This document shows, piece after piece, positions 24,477 through 36,800 of a stretch of 64,000 bases of DNA. Each line of letters begins with the position of its first letter. The stretch's first letter is position 1. The notes beneath the pieces are model-generated. The model had not been told where the DNA came from and made no database searches. It saw nothing but the letters and a program-made list of their open reading frames with translations. The stretch is taken from assembly GCA_950295325.1 (NCBI GenBank), contig OX485809.1, positions 38,781,081 through 38,845,080 of the forward strand, given 5' to 3'. The translations under genes were made by a program, and so were the position numbers. The DNA is from Polytrichum commune. Taxonomy: Eukaryota; Streptophyta; Polytrichopsida; Polytrichales; Polytrichaceae.

Positions 24477-25712
24477 AGCCTAGAATGGTTAATGTCTTTT
24501 GAGCACGCAATCGAATCTCTTTCTAAACATGTCTTGTGGGTGCCCATTCCTAGATACTACTCATATCTAGGCATCCATATAATTGTTGTGTTGGAAATAG
24601 GCACATCTACCTTACTCAATTACCACAAGAGCACACATGAATTTCTATATTTCTATATTTCTATCTTTCCTTAATGTTGGCAGTGATCAAATTCAAGTTT
24701 TTGGACATTTACTTATAACTTCTATGATATATCCTTGGGCCATAACAGATTTATGCCATGCTATAACTTTACACATCATGTTTCAGTTTTTATAAATAAG
24801 TACAACAAATTATACCTCACTTGATAATAATTAACTCTTGAAGTAAAAAGTGATTCCCTTCTATGACATTGAGTGTGCTTACTTAAAGTCAACAAAGCTT
24901 GGGAGATTGGGAAACCTACATGATCATTCAAGGAGAAAGTAAATCTTCACATTAATAATGCACAAGAAAGTGCACAGAAACTACTGTGTGGGCTAAGCTC
25001 CTTGAATATGTTGTGAGAATTGCATGTGGCCACACATCAGATTAATGTCAGAAAACTAAGGTGGTAACAGACTACCTTGAGAAGTTTGAATTTTTTTGGG
25101 GTGTGCATGGTATCTTGTGAGAGAGAGGAAGAGAAAGTAGTGGCACTTTAAAAACATCACTCATGTGAAGTGTGAGGAAAGAACAACAAAGGTATGATAA
25201 GATGCCTTGGGTAATTTTGAGAAAGTTAGACATGACCTTATTAATCACTTAGAGGCAACAATGTGTTGCTACCCCTCTTCGCAACAACAGTTTCGATAAG
25301 TACCTAAAGTGAGTAATGCTGGGTCATTCAGATATCTCAATAGTACTATCGAGTATTCTGTTGGTCCTCTACATGTATCCTTTAAAAAGCCATTTTCACT
25401 ACACAATAATCATCTAGAACTGGTTATTAAAGAGGGGGTGTAATGTCAAACAAATCTGGAAGATACAGAATAGCGACAGACAACTTTGAGAAACAGAGAA
25501 GTTCCAGGAACTCTTGACATGTTGGGCTTTTATAGAAGAATTTCGCAAACCTAAGTATATACAAAAGATCAAATTAAAGACGATGATAAAGTTCTGAATA
25601 GTGCTCTCAAGCACAACTTATCCTCTAAATCTCATTTGGCAACTTGCATATATATTCAATTCACCAAAAATTCTCTGCTTTGTCAGTATACCACAAACTG
25701 AAGCAAAAGCAT
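24477..25712. other. Intergenic stretch between LINE fragment and LHC-like gene
   Basis: AT-rich sequence with no supported gene. It begins with an R1-like segment (24,480-24,680). The rest resembles nothing else in the window and probably includes the 3' untranslated region of the minus-strand LHC-like gene. Confidence 0.5.
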
Positions 25713-28028
25713 CTAAGAACCTGGTGTAATCCTTGCTATAAAATCTGCCAATGAGTCCAAATAGCCTGCAACCTGTGACATTCCAACCAAACTTAATACT
25801 GTCTCTAAGCTTCAGGCCTGCAGAAAGCATTTACACTCTTATTGGGCTAAGACTACCTCAGATGATTGAAATGTCCCATCAGCATAAGGTTTAATTCATG
25901 TGCCAATTGCACCAAATGAAGCAACTACGTTATAGACCACCGATGACCAGTGAAGGGCCCCCTGAAAACTGAAATTGGCCAATAGCAAGGGAGGGTCACT
26001 GTCATAGTCCTAAGAAGACCCTATTTGATAAAATGAGAGCAGGTAAAGATAGGTTCTGCAACAAAGATATGTACCTATGCCAAAATTGTTTAAAACTGTA
26101 AATACTTGCAACCGATGTTTCAAATTATAAATGTCAATGATATATTTTATGAACTAACAATATTTTGTTGCAAGGCTTACTGACCAGTCCACCATTAACA
26201 AGGCTCAGGAACATTCAATAGGAAGGCTCAGGTAGTCACTTACTTGCGCTAGTATACCCTTTCCTGTGTAACCCTCCAAAACAATCCCTATTGTCAGCCC
26301 TAGCACAGCCCATCCTCCATTGATAGCCTCTATTCTTTGTTGCTTCTGCATTCCAGACTCCAAGCATCAGTCAACTGTGATCTATTTATTGTGGACTTTC
26401 ACTTAGAAACAACATCATCTTCGCACCAATAAGCAACACCTATCTGGAATCATGCACACATGTCAATGAAGTGCAAATTCCATGAGAATGCATCATTGTG
26501 GAGTGGGTAACGACACCTGGAATGCTTCCCGTTCTTGTAGTAGCTTCCATTCTACTGCGGCCAAACGTTTTGCCTCCAAGGGGTCAACCATAAGCACTAC
26601 CTTAGCCTCCTTTGACTTTCGAAGTGGACCATTTGAGACCTGCTGCCCCTGTATTCAAAAGAATCCCCGACTTATTATTATTATCCATCAAGGGCAACTT
26701 CTGCCTTCCAGTGTTGTTATTCAGTTGATGTGATCAAAAGAAAGGTCACATTCCACATGATCATATACAAACGAAATCTGATCTGGAATCACCCACAGGT
26801 AAAGATATTTTCAACCTTGTAGTCATGTAGTTAGGTTTTATGAGACATATACATTATCATGACCTAAAAAGCATGTTAATCTATATCTCTCTACAAGCTC
26901 TACACTTGACAGAGATACAATGGAGCAGTAGGATTGTTTAAACAGACATCTGATTGAAGGAGAATCGTACATCAATTTCGACAACAGCCTGCACTCGTCC
27001 TGGTTTGACTTTCCTCATACGCCTCACGTAACCTAACCTGGGGACTCCACATATTTCGAAGTTGATACTGCTGGTGCCTGCAAATCCAACCACCAGAACA
27101 AACCTTGCTCAAATAGGCATCCTGAAAAGATACCTCTCATCCATCCAACATTAGAACTTGACCTCCTATAGGTTTATGAAGTCCTGCAAGGTACTCATTC
27201 AGAGTATTCCCCAACCCCAAATAGGTCATCCGACGGGTATTGCCGATTTATCTCAAATGACTTGATCTAGACTACTTCCGAGTCTTGGAAGCTGATTCCG
27301 GTGTCAAATCAATCAATTTTTATTTTTTAATGTTGGATGAATAAGAGATACGCTCGCATGTGAGAATCTTCTACCCGCGGCCTGGGATGCCTTGCCCACG
27401 CATCGGGGAACGCGATAGCATTTACGCCCCCAGGGGCTTCTAATGTGAGGGGACAATAGATGGGTTCTGATGCACAGGAAAATAACTTCACAATTATTGA
27501 AGAAAAACTGAACTCTGAAATGAAAATGAATTCTAAAGACAGACTCCGCGCAGCTTCAATCACTAATGCTTCACACAAGAATGCCACCCTCCCATCCCCG
27601 CCCCCCCCCAATGAAGCCGATAACATTTTATGTACAATTCTGGATTCTAAGGACCCTGAATTAAGTGCTCGCCACATTTAACCTTCGTGGCAACAGAAAT
27701 TCTGACGGAACACCTCAAGCAATTCGACAATGACATCTACAATTCAATCGCCCTCGAGCATTGATCTCTTGTGGAATGTGCACCAGGAAATGGTGGACAA
27801 ACTTCAGATAGAAGTCAAAACCTAGCCCTGTCTTGTCTAACACGCTCATACAATAGAGGGTGGCAAGACAAATTCGCGGTTCCATCCTTTCCAGTCCCTG
27901 TGAAACACAAATTCTTCACGACAAATGTTTCCGAGGAATTTACCTGCTATGGATGCTCTCACACTGGCTAGAGAACATGGAGATTGCGACACATCGGAGC
28001 ACAAGCATGGCTGCCGTAACAAATTCAT
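25713..28028 (-). CDS. LHC-like (LIL/HLIP/SEP-type) chloroplast protein, five exons
   Basis: Minus-strand exons 28028-27944, 27077-26971, 26648-26517, 26345-26244 and 25772-25713 join in frame at GT-AG sites and end at TAG, giving 161 residues. The ATG at 28,028 is directly preceded by an in-frame TGA, which fixes the start of this frame. Residues 1-30 are Ser/Cys/Leu-rich with few acidic residues, like a plastid transit peptide. Exon 3 is charged and helical (DPLEAKRLAAVEWKLLQERE). Exon 4 holds the chlorophyll a/b-binding-like helix: RIEAINGGWAVLGLTIG, then a stretch ending in GYTGKGILAQ. This matches the ExxNGR-WAMLG-(helix)-TGKGIL pattern of one-helix and stress-enhanced LHC relatives. Family members bind pigment or protect photosystems in thylakoids. 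The motif Arg (position 119) is Gly here, so chlorophyll ligation may be altered. The exact subfamily is not determined. Intron 1 contains a MITE. Confidence 0.75.
27125..27361. mobile_element. MITE-like element, TIR family 2, copy 1 (in LHC-like intron 1)
   Basis: The left end reads 'gatacctctcatccatccaa' and the right end is its inverted complement ('ttggatgaataagagatacg'). The interior shares 'ctcaaatgacttgatctaga' and 'ccggtgtcaaatcaa' with copies at 32,151-32,368 (inverted) and about 57,593-57,756. About 235 bp, no coding capacity. Confidence 0.75.
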
Positions 28029-28440
28029 GGCTCACTGTAAGGAATTTCACGCCCCAAATAAACGATTTCCTTCGCCAGCTCCTCCCTCAGTTGTCGCAGC
28101 AACTGAAACACGAAACTCTGCGCGGCCAATTGTTGAGTGAAGGAGACCGGAGCGAGTGAGAGAAATGCAGGAGATATATTCTCCAGCGGAGTGTAATCGT
28201 GGCCTGTGAATCAAAATTTGGTGCGAATTTGGAGAGGATTTGTGAACGAGGCTACGGAAGCAGGGGAGTCACACACTGGCCTCGCCAGTGCAAGGTGTCC
28301 AGGAGGCAACAAAGGGGGCGGGCTCCACCCACCGGCTGTATCCAGTTATTCCCGGTTACCCCCGGTTGTCTGTTAGGGTATAAGCAGAGTACACTGATAT
28401 CCCAATTAGTGCGTGTTAGTATATGGAGCTATGCAGTGCA
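28029..28440. other. 5' region of the LHC-like gene
   Basis: A GC-richer segment upstream of the minus-strand gene. On the minus strand an open stretch (about 28,145-28,030) encodes a helix-like peptide (SFVFQLLRQLREELAKEIVY) but has no ATG in frame and ends just over the LHC-like ATG. I treat it as leader sequence. No TATA box was identified. Confidence 0.4.
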
Positions 28441-28900
28441 ATAACGTTATACACCCTAAACTCCGTAATATCAACCCTCATAATGTCACACTCTCTAATG
28501 CCCCGAAACCCTAGGGAACGGATGTGTGTAGTTCAAATCTCACTCCTTGTTGTCACATTTCTCTTCCTTATATCATGAATTTTGTTATTAAAGCAAACCA
28601 ACCAAAGAAGTCAACCCACACCCTCACATTGCGCCATGTGTCAATATCTGGAGTGTCACCTTCTTGTTCTTATTCTTTTTCTTCTTCTTCTGCCACTTGT
28701 TGAATGTTGGTGCATGCATATGCCACATCATCCGGGAAGGCCAAGTGGAGTGGACCACATCACATCATTAAAATGTTGCACTTTGTGTTATTCCATAGTG
28801 TCACATGCTACGCTAATTTTATAGTATCACGCATCCCTGTTAACACTACAAAACTCCGTAATATCACATGCACTTTGGTTGCCACAGGTGTACTAAGGAG
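28440..28900. repeat. Dispersed repeat family R4, copy 2
   Basis: It starts at 'acaccctaaactccgtaata' and carries 'gaaaccctagggaac'. The end region has a second 'aaactccgtaatatcacatg', so 'aaactccgtaatatca' occurs at both ends about 410 bp apart in direct orientation. A direct terminal repeat would suit a small LTR-type element, but the shared part seen is only about 16 bases. Confidence 0.6.
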
Positions 28901-30860
28901 TTCACATTTTATTAACAAAATTTGGATTGGTTGTTCGAACGTTATAGAACATAAATGACATTGCTTGGTAAACTATTACATTCTCATTAAATAGTTGTAG
29001 CCTTGTGTAACTTCGAATAGTAACACACAATACTTGGGATAATTGATGTAGTATGTACCAATGTTGGTCGGCTGGGGATTCGTGGCACTCATGTATTTTC
29101 ATTAGTGAGAGTTCATTCATCTTTACGGATGAGATGAATCACTTAAGATACTACCTTACGTCGTCGGCTCCTTCTCTCAAGGGTTTTAAAAAAACCAAGT
29201 TTTAGTAGTTCTAAATTATCCTACTCTAATTCAATACTTAAGGCAATAATACAAAGGGGGTTAGACATAAAAAACAATATGCCTCATATAGATGCAAGTG
29301 AATGCATCATGCGTTGCCAACCTGTCATTACTAGTCCGGTTATTTTTAAGAAATTAATATGGGCGGACGTTAAATACCCTCTCATGAATTTTCGGGGGTG
29401 TTAGATTTGGGCTGGGGCAACCTTCTAAAGAAATTTTAGAACCCGGCCAAAAATTGTTGCCCATTCCGCCCAACTTTAAAAAAAAATTGCCCTTGCATTC
29501 TTGAAGGCCAGCCACTTGACTACAAATCCCATATTGAGTGCATTTCACCTTCAAGGTCTAAAATCCAATATATATGTGCACTTCCAATTGGTAAATAAGC
29601 AATTGATTGGGATTTCATTTCGGAAGTGAAACCATTAATGAAGCACATAATTAACTTGGAGGTCAAGAACATTACAAAATCCTCATTAACATTGAAGTTA
29701 TAATTTTGTGACTTACCATTTAAAATTATCTTTGCCATTCTTATGATAGATTAGTATAAGTATTCATAAGATAACCAAAATGAAACAATGAAGATAGAAT
29801 ATAAAATATACAACAAAAATATTATATAAAAATCAATTTTTATTTTTTAGGTAATACAATGATGTATAAATAAATGATATGTTATTTGGAATTAGACTTG
29901 TGGGACAACATTATGGATGGGGTATAGTAAAAAAATCATAAGTTTTTGACTATTGCCTATCTGAATTATTGTAATATTTTATCCTCATCACATATTGTAT
30001 TATCTTTAAAATCACATAGTGTATATTAATTATTTTAAAAATAAAAATAAAAATAAAAATGTATTATTATTATTGAATTTATTTTTTGAGTTCACCAATT
30101 TACCACGATGACATTCTGTTGTGTGCTGGTTTCGGGAGGGAGCAATGGGTGGGCCTTGATGTCATTCTACTCAACGAGCTTGGTGTCCTGGTGGCAGATG
30201 ACATATGTAGAAACTCCGATCTATCGTGTAAATAGCGATCGTGTGTCACTGCAGCTCGAGTACCAACCACCACTAACAAACAACACTAAAACATAGCAAA
30301 GTCACACATAAACAACACACCTCGACAGAGAAGGAAGAGAGTCAAACCCTTGCAAGAGCTCTACATCTCTCTTCAAATGCACACAATGGGTCAAGCTATC
30401 TCTCACTCCACCACGGGAGAATCCAAGAGTGTAAGTAGGGGGAGAAGAACTCAAAATTTATTGCAACAACATGCAATCTTCACCTCACACAAGCTCTCTC
30501 CACACACTCACTCACAAGACTTGACTTGGCAAAAATGCCAAGCCAAGGAGGAGGCTTCTCACTTAGGAGCCTTCCTCTTCACATCTAGATTCATCCATCC
30601 AAATCTAGATGGATGAAATCCAACGGATAAGGTGTGGCCGTCGACGCCGCATACCGTGACAGTTCTGATTAAGAAAAGTAATTGATAAACACCCACCCGC
30701 ACTTTAGCATATTGTTTCTCAAACTCGATCGGCTCATTTGTAACTAGCGGCTGGTTCTCCCCATGCATTGTCTGGAACGTTCCACCACCACACAAAAGTG
30801 AACGTTCTACTACCAACATAGAAACTGCATTTCCCTTCATCTGACTCACAATCTTCAAGT
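28900..30860. other. AT-rich intergenic sequence
   Basis: No gene supported. 29,750-30,090 is very AT-rich with 'aaataaaaataaaaat' runs. 30,100-30,620 has short open frames on both strands without family resemblance. Confidence 0.5.
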
Positions 30861-31200
30861 TGTCTAAATCTATATGTAATCTTGAAATGGGCATTACATG
30901 AATTAGAGGGCCCCCAATAAATACTGCCTCCTTCCAAAAGTGAACACCTTGAACAAGCTAGGACAAACTAGTTGGCACCTATCTCCCCCAAGGGAAAACC
31001 CCCTAGATTCATATATGTTGCTTGAAAATATTCAGTTTACTCAAATACCCTCACTATGATTGGGTGATCAAAGGTGGTAGGGTGCACTGGAAATCAAGTG
31101 CTAGGAAAGCCACCCATCTGAGTGCTATGCCAGCCTTAGGCAACTTAACCTAAGAGTCTCATGGGATCCGGGTCAAGGCCTCGGGTTTAAGCCACCCTTG
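30860..31200 (-). mobile_element. 5S-rRNA-like retroelement, copy 4 (least interrupted)
   Basis: Read on the minus strand it begins at 31,200 with CAAGGGTGGCTTAAACCC. It has GGATCCCATG and the TTAAG box, reaches the GGGTGGC-type box near 31,110, and ends the 5S-like part with 'gtgcaccctacc' near 31,077. The tail runs to about 30,860. It keeps the best match to plant 5S rRNA (GACCCGGATCCCATGAGA). It also supplies the empty site for TIR element B. Confidence 0.75.
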
Positions 31201-31334
31201 TGAAGGGGGAATTAATGTAGATTCACGATACATTTCTACTTCTTGTCATGTGACTCTGTTTCGTCTCAAAATCTATAAAATCCGTTGTGTAAGTATAAGT
31301 AGGCAAGTCCTTGAAGATTGCATTGAGGACCTAC

Positions 31335-32040
31335 CCAATTTGCTTTTATAATGTAGTTGAAAATGGGGCACTCAATTATGTTGGAGCATCCCTTGTATAA
31401 CTCCATTACAAATCAAATTTAATCAGTATTTGAGAATGTACTATTAGGGAGTCTGAAGTATTTCTTCCATTTGGAAACTTCAAGTCGACATTAGCCTACA
31501 TCTCACAAAGAACATAATATTCGTGAAAACGGCACAATCGCATGTGACCATTTTTTTTTGAAGGCCAACTTAGTTTCTAGTCTTGCAGAGTGCACTCCAA
31601 CTTTGGATAAATAGGTATTTTGAAACTAATTCTGTATGGGCACCTATGGTGCAAGTTTATAGAGTAAGAAACAACCCTTTTATATCATCTTTGTCATGTT
31701 TTGATTGCTATCAAAAGTTTTTGAAGTAACAATGAAGAACATAACATTCATGATATAAAAAGAAATTTTCCCTTCTTATCACTTGCACATGCTACTAGCA
31801 TTTTGTAAATATATCCAAATGTAATTGGCAAAGGTGCCTTCAAAGACCAATTCAAGCCGCCCTTACTTATATTCAAGAAAACGGCATTTGTGATATTTTT
31901 GCATACCATGTTGAAGGCTACTGCACTCCACCACTCTAGGGAACTAGCCGGTTTGACACAATCCTAATGTACATTTAGTCCCATAAGCCTTTTGACCTCC
32001 TGGACTTAAAAACCAACCTCCTTTCCTTTCCTTTCAATTA
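31335..32040 (+). mobile_element. LINE 3' end, second degenerate fragment
   Basis: 31,340-31,500 is a diverged relative of 24,190-24,370 (the region coding VVENEAHFVLECPLYN), with frameshifts. After about 410 bp of unrelated sequence, 31,915-32,038 matches 24,365-24,476 ('ctccaccactctagggaact', then 'tagtcccataagcctttt' and a (CTTTC)n tail). This is a dead, interrupted copy of the same LINE family. Confidence 0.75.
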
Positions 32041-32150
32041 ATATCACCCAATGTACTAAATTTGGCCTAATATATACATGTGCCACTTCATTCATGTCCT
32101 AGGCTTTAGGTGCAATATTAATGTACACTACAAGGAAAGAGGAAATTATT

Positions 32151-32368
32151 GTATACGAGGGTACCTCTCATTCATCCAACATAAAACCCCTTGAAATAGT
32201 GTGTAGCCCACAGGTTACCTTTTTTCTTAATGTTGATTTGACACCGGAATTAGCTTTAAACACCCGGAATTTCTCTACTCAAGATCATTTGAAATGAATT
32301 GGCAACGAAATTAACGAGGCTCCAAGTTGTTGATTGATGTTTGATGGATGAGAGGTACGCTCGTGTAT
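32151..32368. mobile_element. MITE-like element, TIR family 2, copy 2
   Basis: The left end 'gtatacgagggtacctctca' pairs with the right end 'gagaggtacgctcgtgtat'; the inverted repeats are about 28-30 bp with few mismatches. It is the best-preserved copy of the family, about 218 bp, and inverted relative to copy 1. There is no open frame. Confidence 0.8.
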
Positions 32369-32578
32369 GATCATTTCCCTCTCTCCACGATACACCTATT
32401 GCCCCTTGCACGTTGCCGTTGATTGCATCAATCTTGACGACATTCTAGAGCATGCGTTCCAAACAATGGCTCCAAGTTGGTCGTCGTGAGGATATGGTTT
32501 CATATTCAAGTTGCAATGCAACTCACGAAGATTGATTATGACGAAGTTTTGCCACCTTGTTCCTGACGTCATGCATGC

Positions 32579-32606
32579 ACATATATATATATATATATAT
32601 ATATAT
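32579..32606. repeat. (AT)n microsatellite
   Basis: A perfect AT dinucleotide run. Confidence 0.95.
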
Positions 32607-33882
32607 TGATTGATGGCGAATGAAATGAAAGAAAGCTATATTGCTCGTTGTAGTACACCTGACAGCATTTCTGGCGCCATGCCATGGGAAAGAACTTGCA
32701 AATTGTCACGAGTTTCGTGAAGTCCAGAAAACAATCCACATGGTGCAATCTTAAGACCACTCCAGACTTCGATGCACATCTTTCGTACAAAATTATACAA
32801 CATCATCATCGGCTGCGATGACGAACTTGACGTTGCAATGTGGAGAATAGCCTCTTGATGACTCACGACAGATGTGGGAGGCAATTGGGCCAAATTCGAT
32901 ATAGCCATGTGAACATTTACACACCTCCTCGACGTCGTTTACTATCAACGCCAAGATTTGCAACATACTTCTGCTGCTGGGCTCGAAGATGATTCGGGTC
33001 AGTTTATCTTCGTTTTGCATTTGTGGGTTGCTCCATCCTCCTCACCTCTTGTATTTGTGTTTTTTCTTAGCGTATGTCCATTACCTTCATAACATTGGTA
33101 AGCTTGATGCTTCCTCGCCCTACGCAAGACAGTAATACGGTCAAGGGCTTGGAATAAACATGTTGTGATTCTCAAATAACGGCAGTCTGAGTTTTCGTGT
33201 TACAACAAGGTATTCATAGGACATGGCGTTTATTTTATTTAGAAAGAGTGAGAGAGCATGAGGCTCAACACATGTGGCATGCCACGGGAGCACATGATAC
33301 TCGCTATAAGCCGCTTCATGAGGGGTAACTGGTGTTCCACTAGAAAATGTGGTGTGATAAAAGATAGTGCCCTAGTTAACCTTTCGAAGTAAAAAATCAC
33401 AAGAGCACTAGAGAAATTTAGGGTATTGGAATTCCATTTTGAGGACACGATAGTTCATGACATTACTCAGCGACGCGGGCCCTTACAAAATATAACAGTG
33501 GGATGCTGGGAGCTTAGTCTAAATTTGAGTCTCCTTGTGCAGCTTTTCGAGCATCCCATTATTATATTATGAGGACCCACATAATGAGATTTCAACGCCG
33601 AGGAATGTTATGTTAGTTATCTTCCAAGATTGTTCATTGAATATACAAAATATCCCATGAATTTACGCGCCTTGCTTCACAGACCCCTTGAAAATACCCC
33701 TCATAGAAGACAAGATTATCAGCATTTATATCCAATAGCCTCATATTATTGCTCATTTATTGCATATAAAAAGTTCCAAAATGTCACTGGCTTTGTAGAA
33801 AAAGTGAGATTCTTGGAAAAATCAATGAAAGAGCAGAGTCACGATATGGAGAATTTTCTGGAATTTGTGAATTTGCTTGCAG

Positions 33883-36800
33883 GCCATTCGGGGCAAAGGG
33901 TTGCAGGAGTTGAAAAGGACTCGATGTATTGTGGCGCCATGGATTCGTTGCATGTCTGCAAAAGGAGGGGTACGTTTTTCTTCATTGAATGACACTTGAG
34001 ATATTTGAACTTCCTATTGAAAGCTTTCGGTGAGATTCAGCATGACTCTTAAAGGTTCCACAAAAGATTTTGTAGCATGAAGATTATATCTGAGATGCTC
34101 ATGAATGATAAACATTAAGTGTCATCTCATTCCTTACCTACCACCTGTTGTTCTGCTGCCCGCGTGCTGAAGCATTCTTGAAATTTACTTTGACTCTGGT
34201 GCATTTTTGTTGCAAGAAAGTGGTAAATTATGCCCAACTTCTATGATTGAATTTCAGGATATGAAGGCCAGATTGGCTGAAATCATTCCGAAAGAGCAGG
34301 TAATATCTCTACACTCTAGTGTGCATAAGTTAGTCCGGAAGTGAAGGGTATGGCAATGATGAACCTGGAAGTGCGTTGCTGGTTAAATCAATGTTAGGGT
34401 TGAAGAAACATTCTCTTAGCGCATGGTGCAACTCCCTTGTGGAGATACAAATCGCATGCAATAAAGGGATATTTTCAAGGGGGTTAAGAAGAATGTGCAT
34501 ATACTCGGGATATTATGCGCATTTGATGAATATTCTCATAATAAACTTGTTGCATTTTCGACATGTATTTCTAATACCCTATATTTTTATAATATTTTTA
34601 TACTTCTTATTTTGAAATATTAAATAGGACCCTATGTTTTATCACATGCCAATTATTGTCCTTGACTTGGCAAAATAGAGATTGATCAGTGATTTGAGGA
34701 ACTTGGTTCTAACTTTCAACTAGTCACCTTATAAGCTCTATAATCGTTTGTCAGGAACGTCTTAAGAAAATCAAGAAAGAATATGGCGCAATTTCTCTCG
34801 GAGATACGACTGTGGACATGGTAGTTTTTTCATGAATACTGGATGACTATGTGGAGTGAAAACTGTAGCATGTTTTGCCACTTGAGTGGTCTTTACTTGT
34901 ATATTACAAGGGAAAATTAATCAACATAAAATCCTAAATTTTTTCAATTTTTTAGGATGTTTAGTGGGTATACAATGTAGGTCTCAAGGTGAGTTTCCGA
35001 GTGTAACTTCACCTTTTCAACATAAAGATATACATAACATTTATTAAGTAGTGCACATTCAGGACTTAATTTGAGTCTCCTTGCACTAGGTTGGAACATT
35101 CCATGGTTATATTCTCATGGCCCACGAGAATGAACGAATGCCAACTGCTTAGTAATGTAATGTAATCAAATTGAAAAGAGACAGTCTTCAATAAAGATTT
35201 CTCAATTGAGTGCTAATGGCATTCTTGACTTGTGGATGTTAGTGCATTGGTGGGATGCGAGGAATCAAAGGCATGCTTTGGGAGACCTCTTTGCTCGATG
35301 CAGACGAGGTGGGCTTCTGGCAATTAAATTCACCTCATGGTTACACACATAGAAAACTCCCCATGTTCATATCTTTGTGGAGTTGGAGGTCTTCACCTTG
35401 TAACGATTACACTGGTTTTTGCAGGATAATTATTTTCCTGAAACACAGTGCTAAATTTTTATAAAACTATCAATAGGAGATCAGATAGAAAATTAACTGA
35501 CTACATGATTTAAGGAATCATTGAGTACTTCCAGTACGTGGCTGTGTATAGAATTCAACTTCACTCCAAACATGTGGACTTTTGGGTGGCAGGGGATTCG
35601 CTTCAGGGGTTTGTCAATTCCCGAATGCCAGAAGAAATTACCTGCAGCAATAAGCGGGGGTGAACCAATACCTGAAGGACTGCTGTGGTTATTGGTTACG
35701 GGTGAGGTGAGCTTTACTACATTTAATTAATTTATTGAAATCACTGAACTATTATTAAGCTTTGGCCTGGCTCTGCACAACACGTAGATCTAATCGATAA
35801 AACCAGTGCTTGCAGCAGAGTAGGTGAGATTACAAACTTATGGATGTGGAGTAATAAAAGTCTCCTCAGATTCTGTCTGTCATGATTTCATGTCAAACAG
35901 TGCCTCTCCTGGCAATGAAAATTACTGCATCTTATTACTCGAAAACCGTCTGGATGCAACAAAAATTACAGATTGATGTTTCTTTTGTTTTTGCAACTTT
36001 AAGGTTCCCACAAAGGAGCAAACAGCTGGACTTACTAAGGATCTCAGATCGCGCTCCAAGGTGCCAGGTATATCTGTGTTGGGACACCAGGAAAAATTAA
36101 TCTTGAGAATAATTTGGACTATATTTCCTGTGTGTGGTATCTTTGATCAAACTCCAGGTTAGACTCTAGTCTTCGGACAAGGAAGCTGTCTCAATTTGGA
36201 AGTTTTCTCTCTAAACGCTATAGATGTCCGCTGAACGTTAGAGTAGATCAACTTTGGTGTGGTTGCGACCTTAACCCTTTTCAGTCGAATTTGCTGGTTA
36301 CAATTGCTATACAACCTTGGGATAAATATTTGCCTCCAAAACGGAGATGAAGAGTAACTGCATTTCTCAGTGTTCGAGTTCATTGTCGTGTGATAGGATT
36401 TGTGTTTGACGTGTTGAACAAGTTCCCGACATCAGCCCACCCCATGACCCAGCTCACTGCAGGCATTATGGCCCTCCAGGTATGCCTTGCACTCAAAAGA
36501 AAAGATGCAACGCTCTTCACTTCTCTAGTAGTCCTCAAGGTTTCTAGTTCCTTAGGAAGAAAGAAAGACGATTCCGATGTTGCCCCCACGGTGAATTATG
36601 GCATTGCTTCATTTTTTAGGCTGTTTTAAGTCTATACGTAATCTTGAAGTGGGCAATACGAGAATTAGAGGGTTTCTGAAGACTACTCCCTCCTTTTGAA
36701 GATAAATATCTTGAACTGGCATGGACAAGCCGACCGGCACTTATTAGTCCCAAGGGCAAGCCCCTAAGTTCTTACATGGTTGGGGCCAAAGCATGGTAAA

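Noticed and set aside
25930-26000. Minus-strand open stretch GALHWSSVVYNVVASFGAIG after a TTTTCAG acceptor, considered as an extra LHC-like exon
   Set aside because: It lies between exons 4 and 5, which already join in phase and match the expected C-terminus; including it would add a TGA stop before exon 5.
27949-28140. Plus-strand frame MDALTLAREHGDCDTSEH opposite LHC-like exon 1
   Set aside because: The minus strand gives a five-exon protein with a recognisable helix; the plus frame has no continuation or domain.
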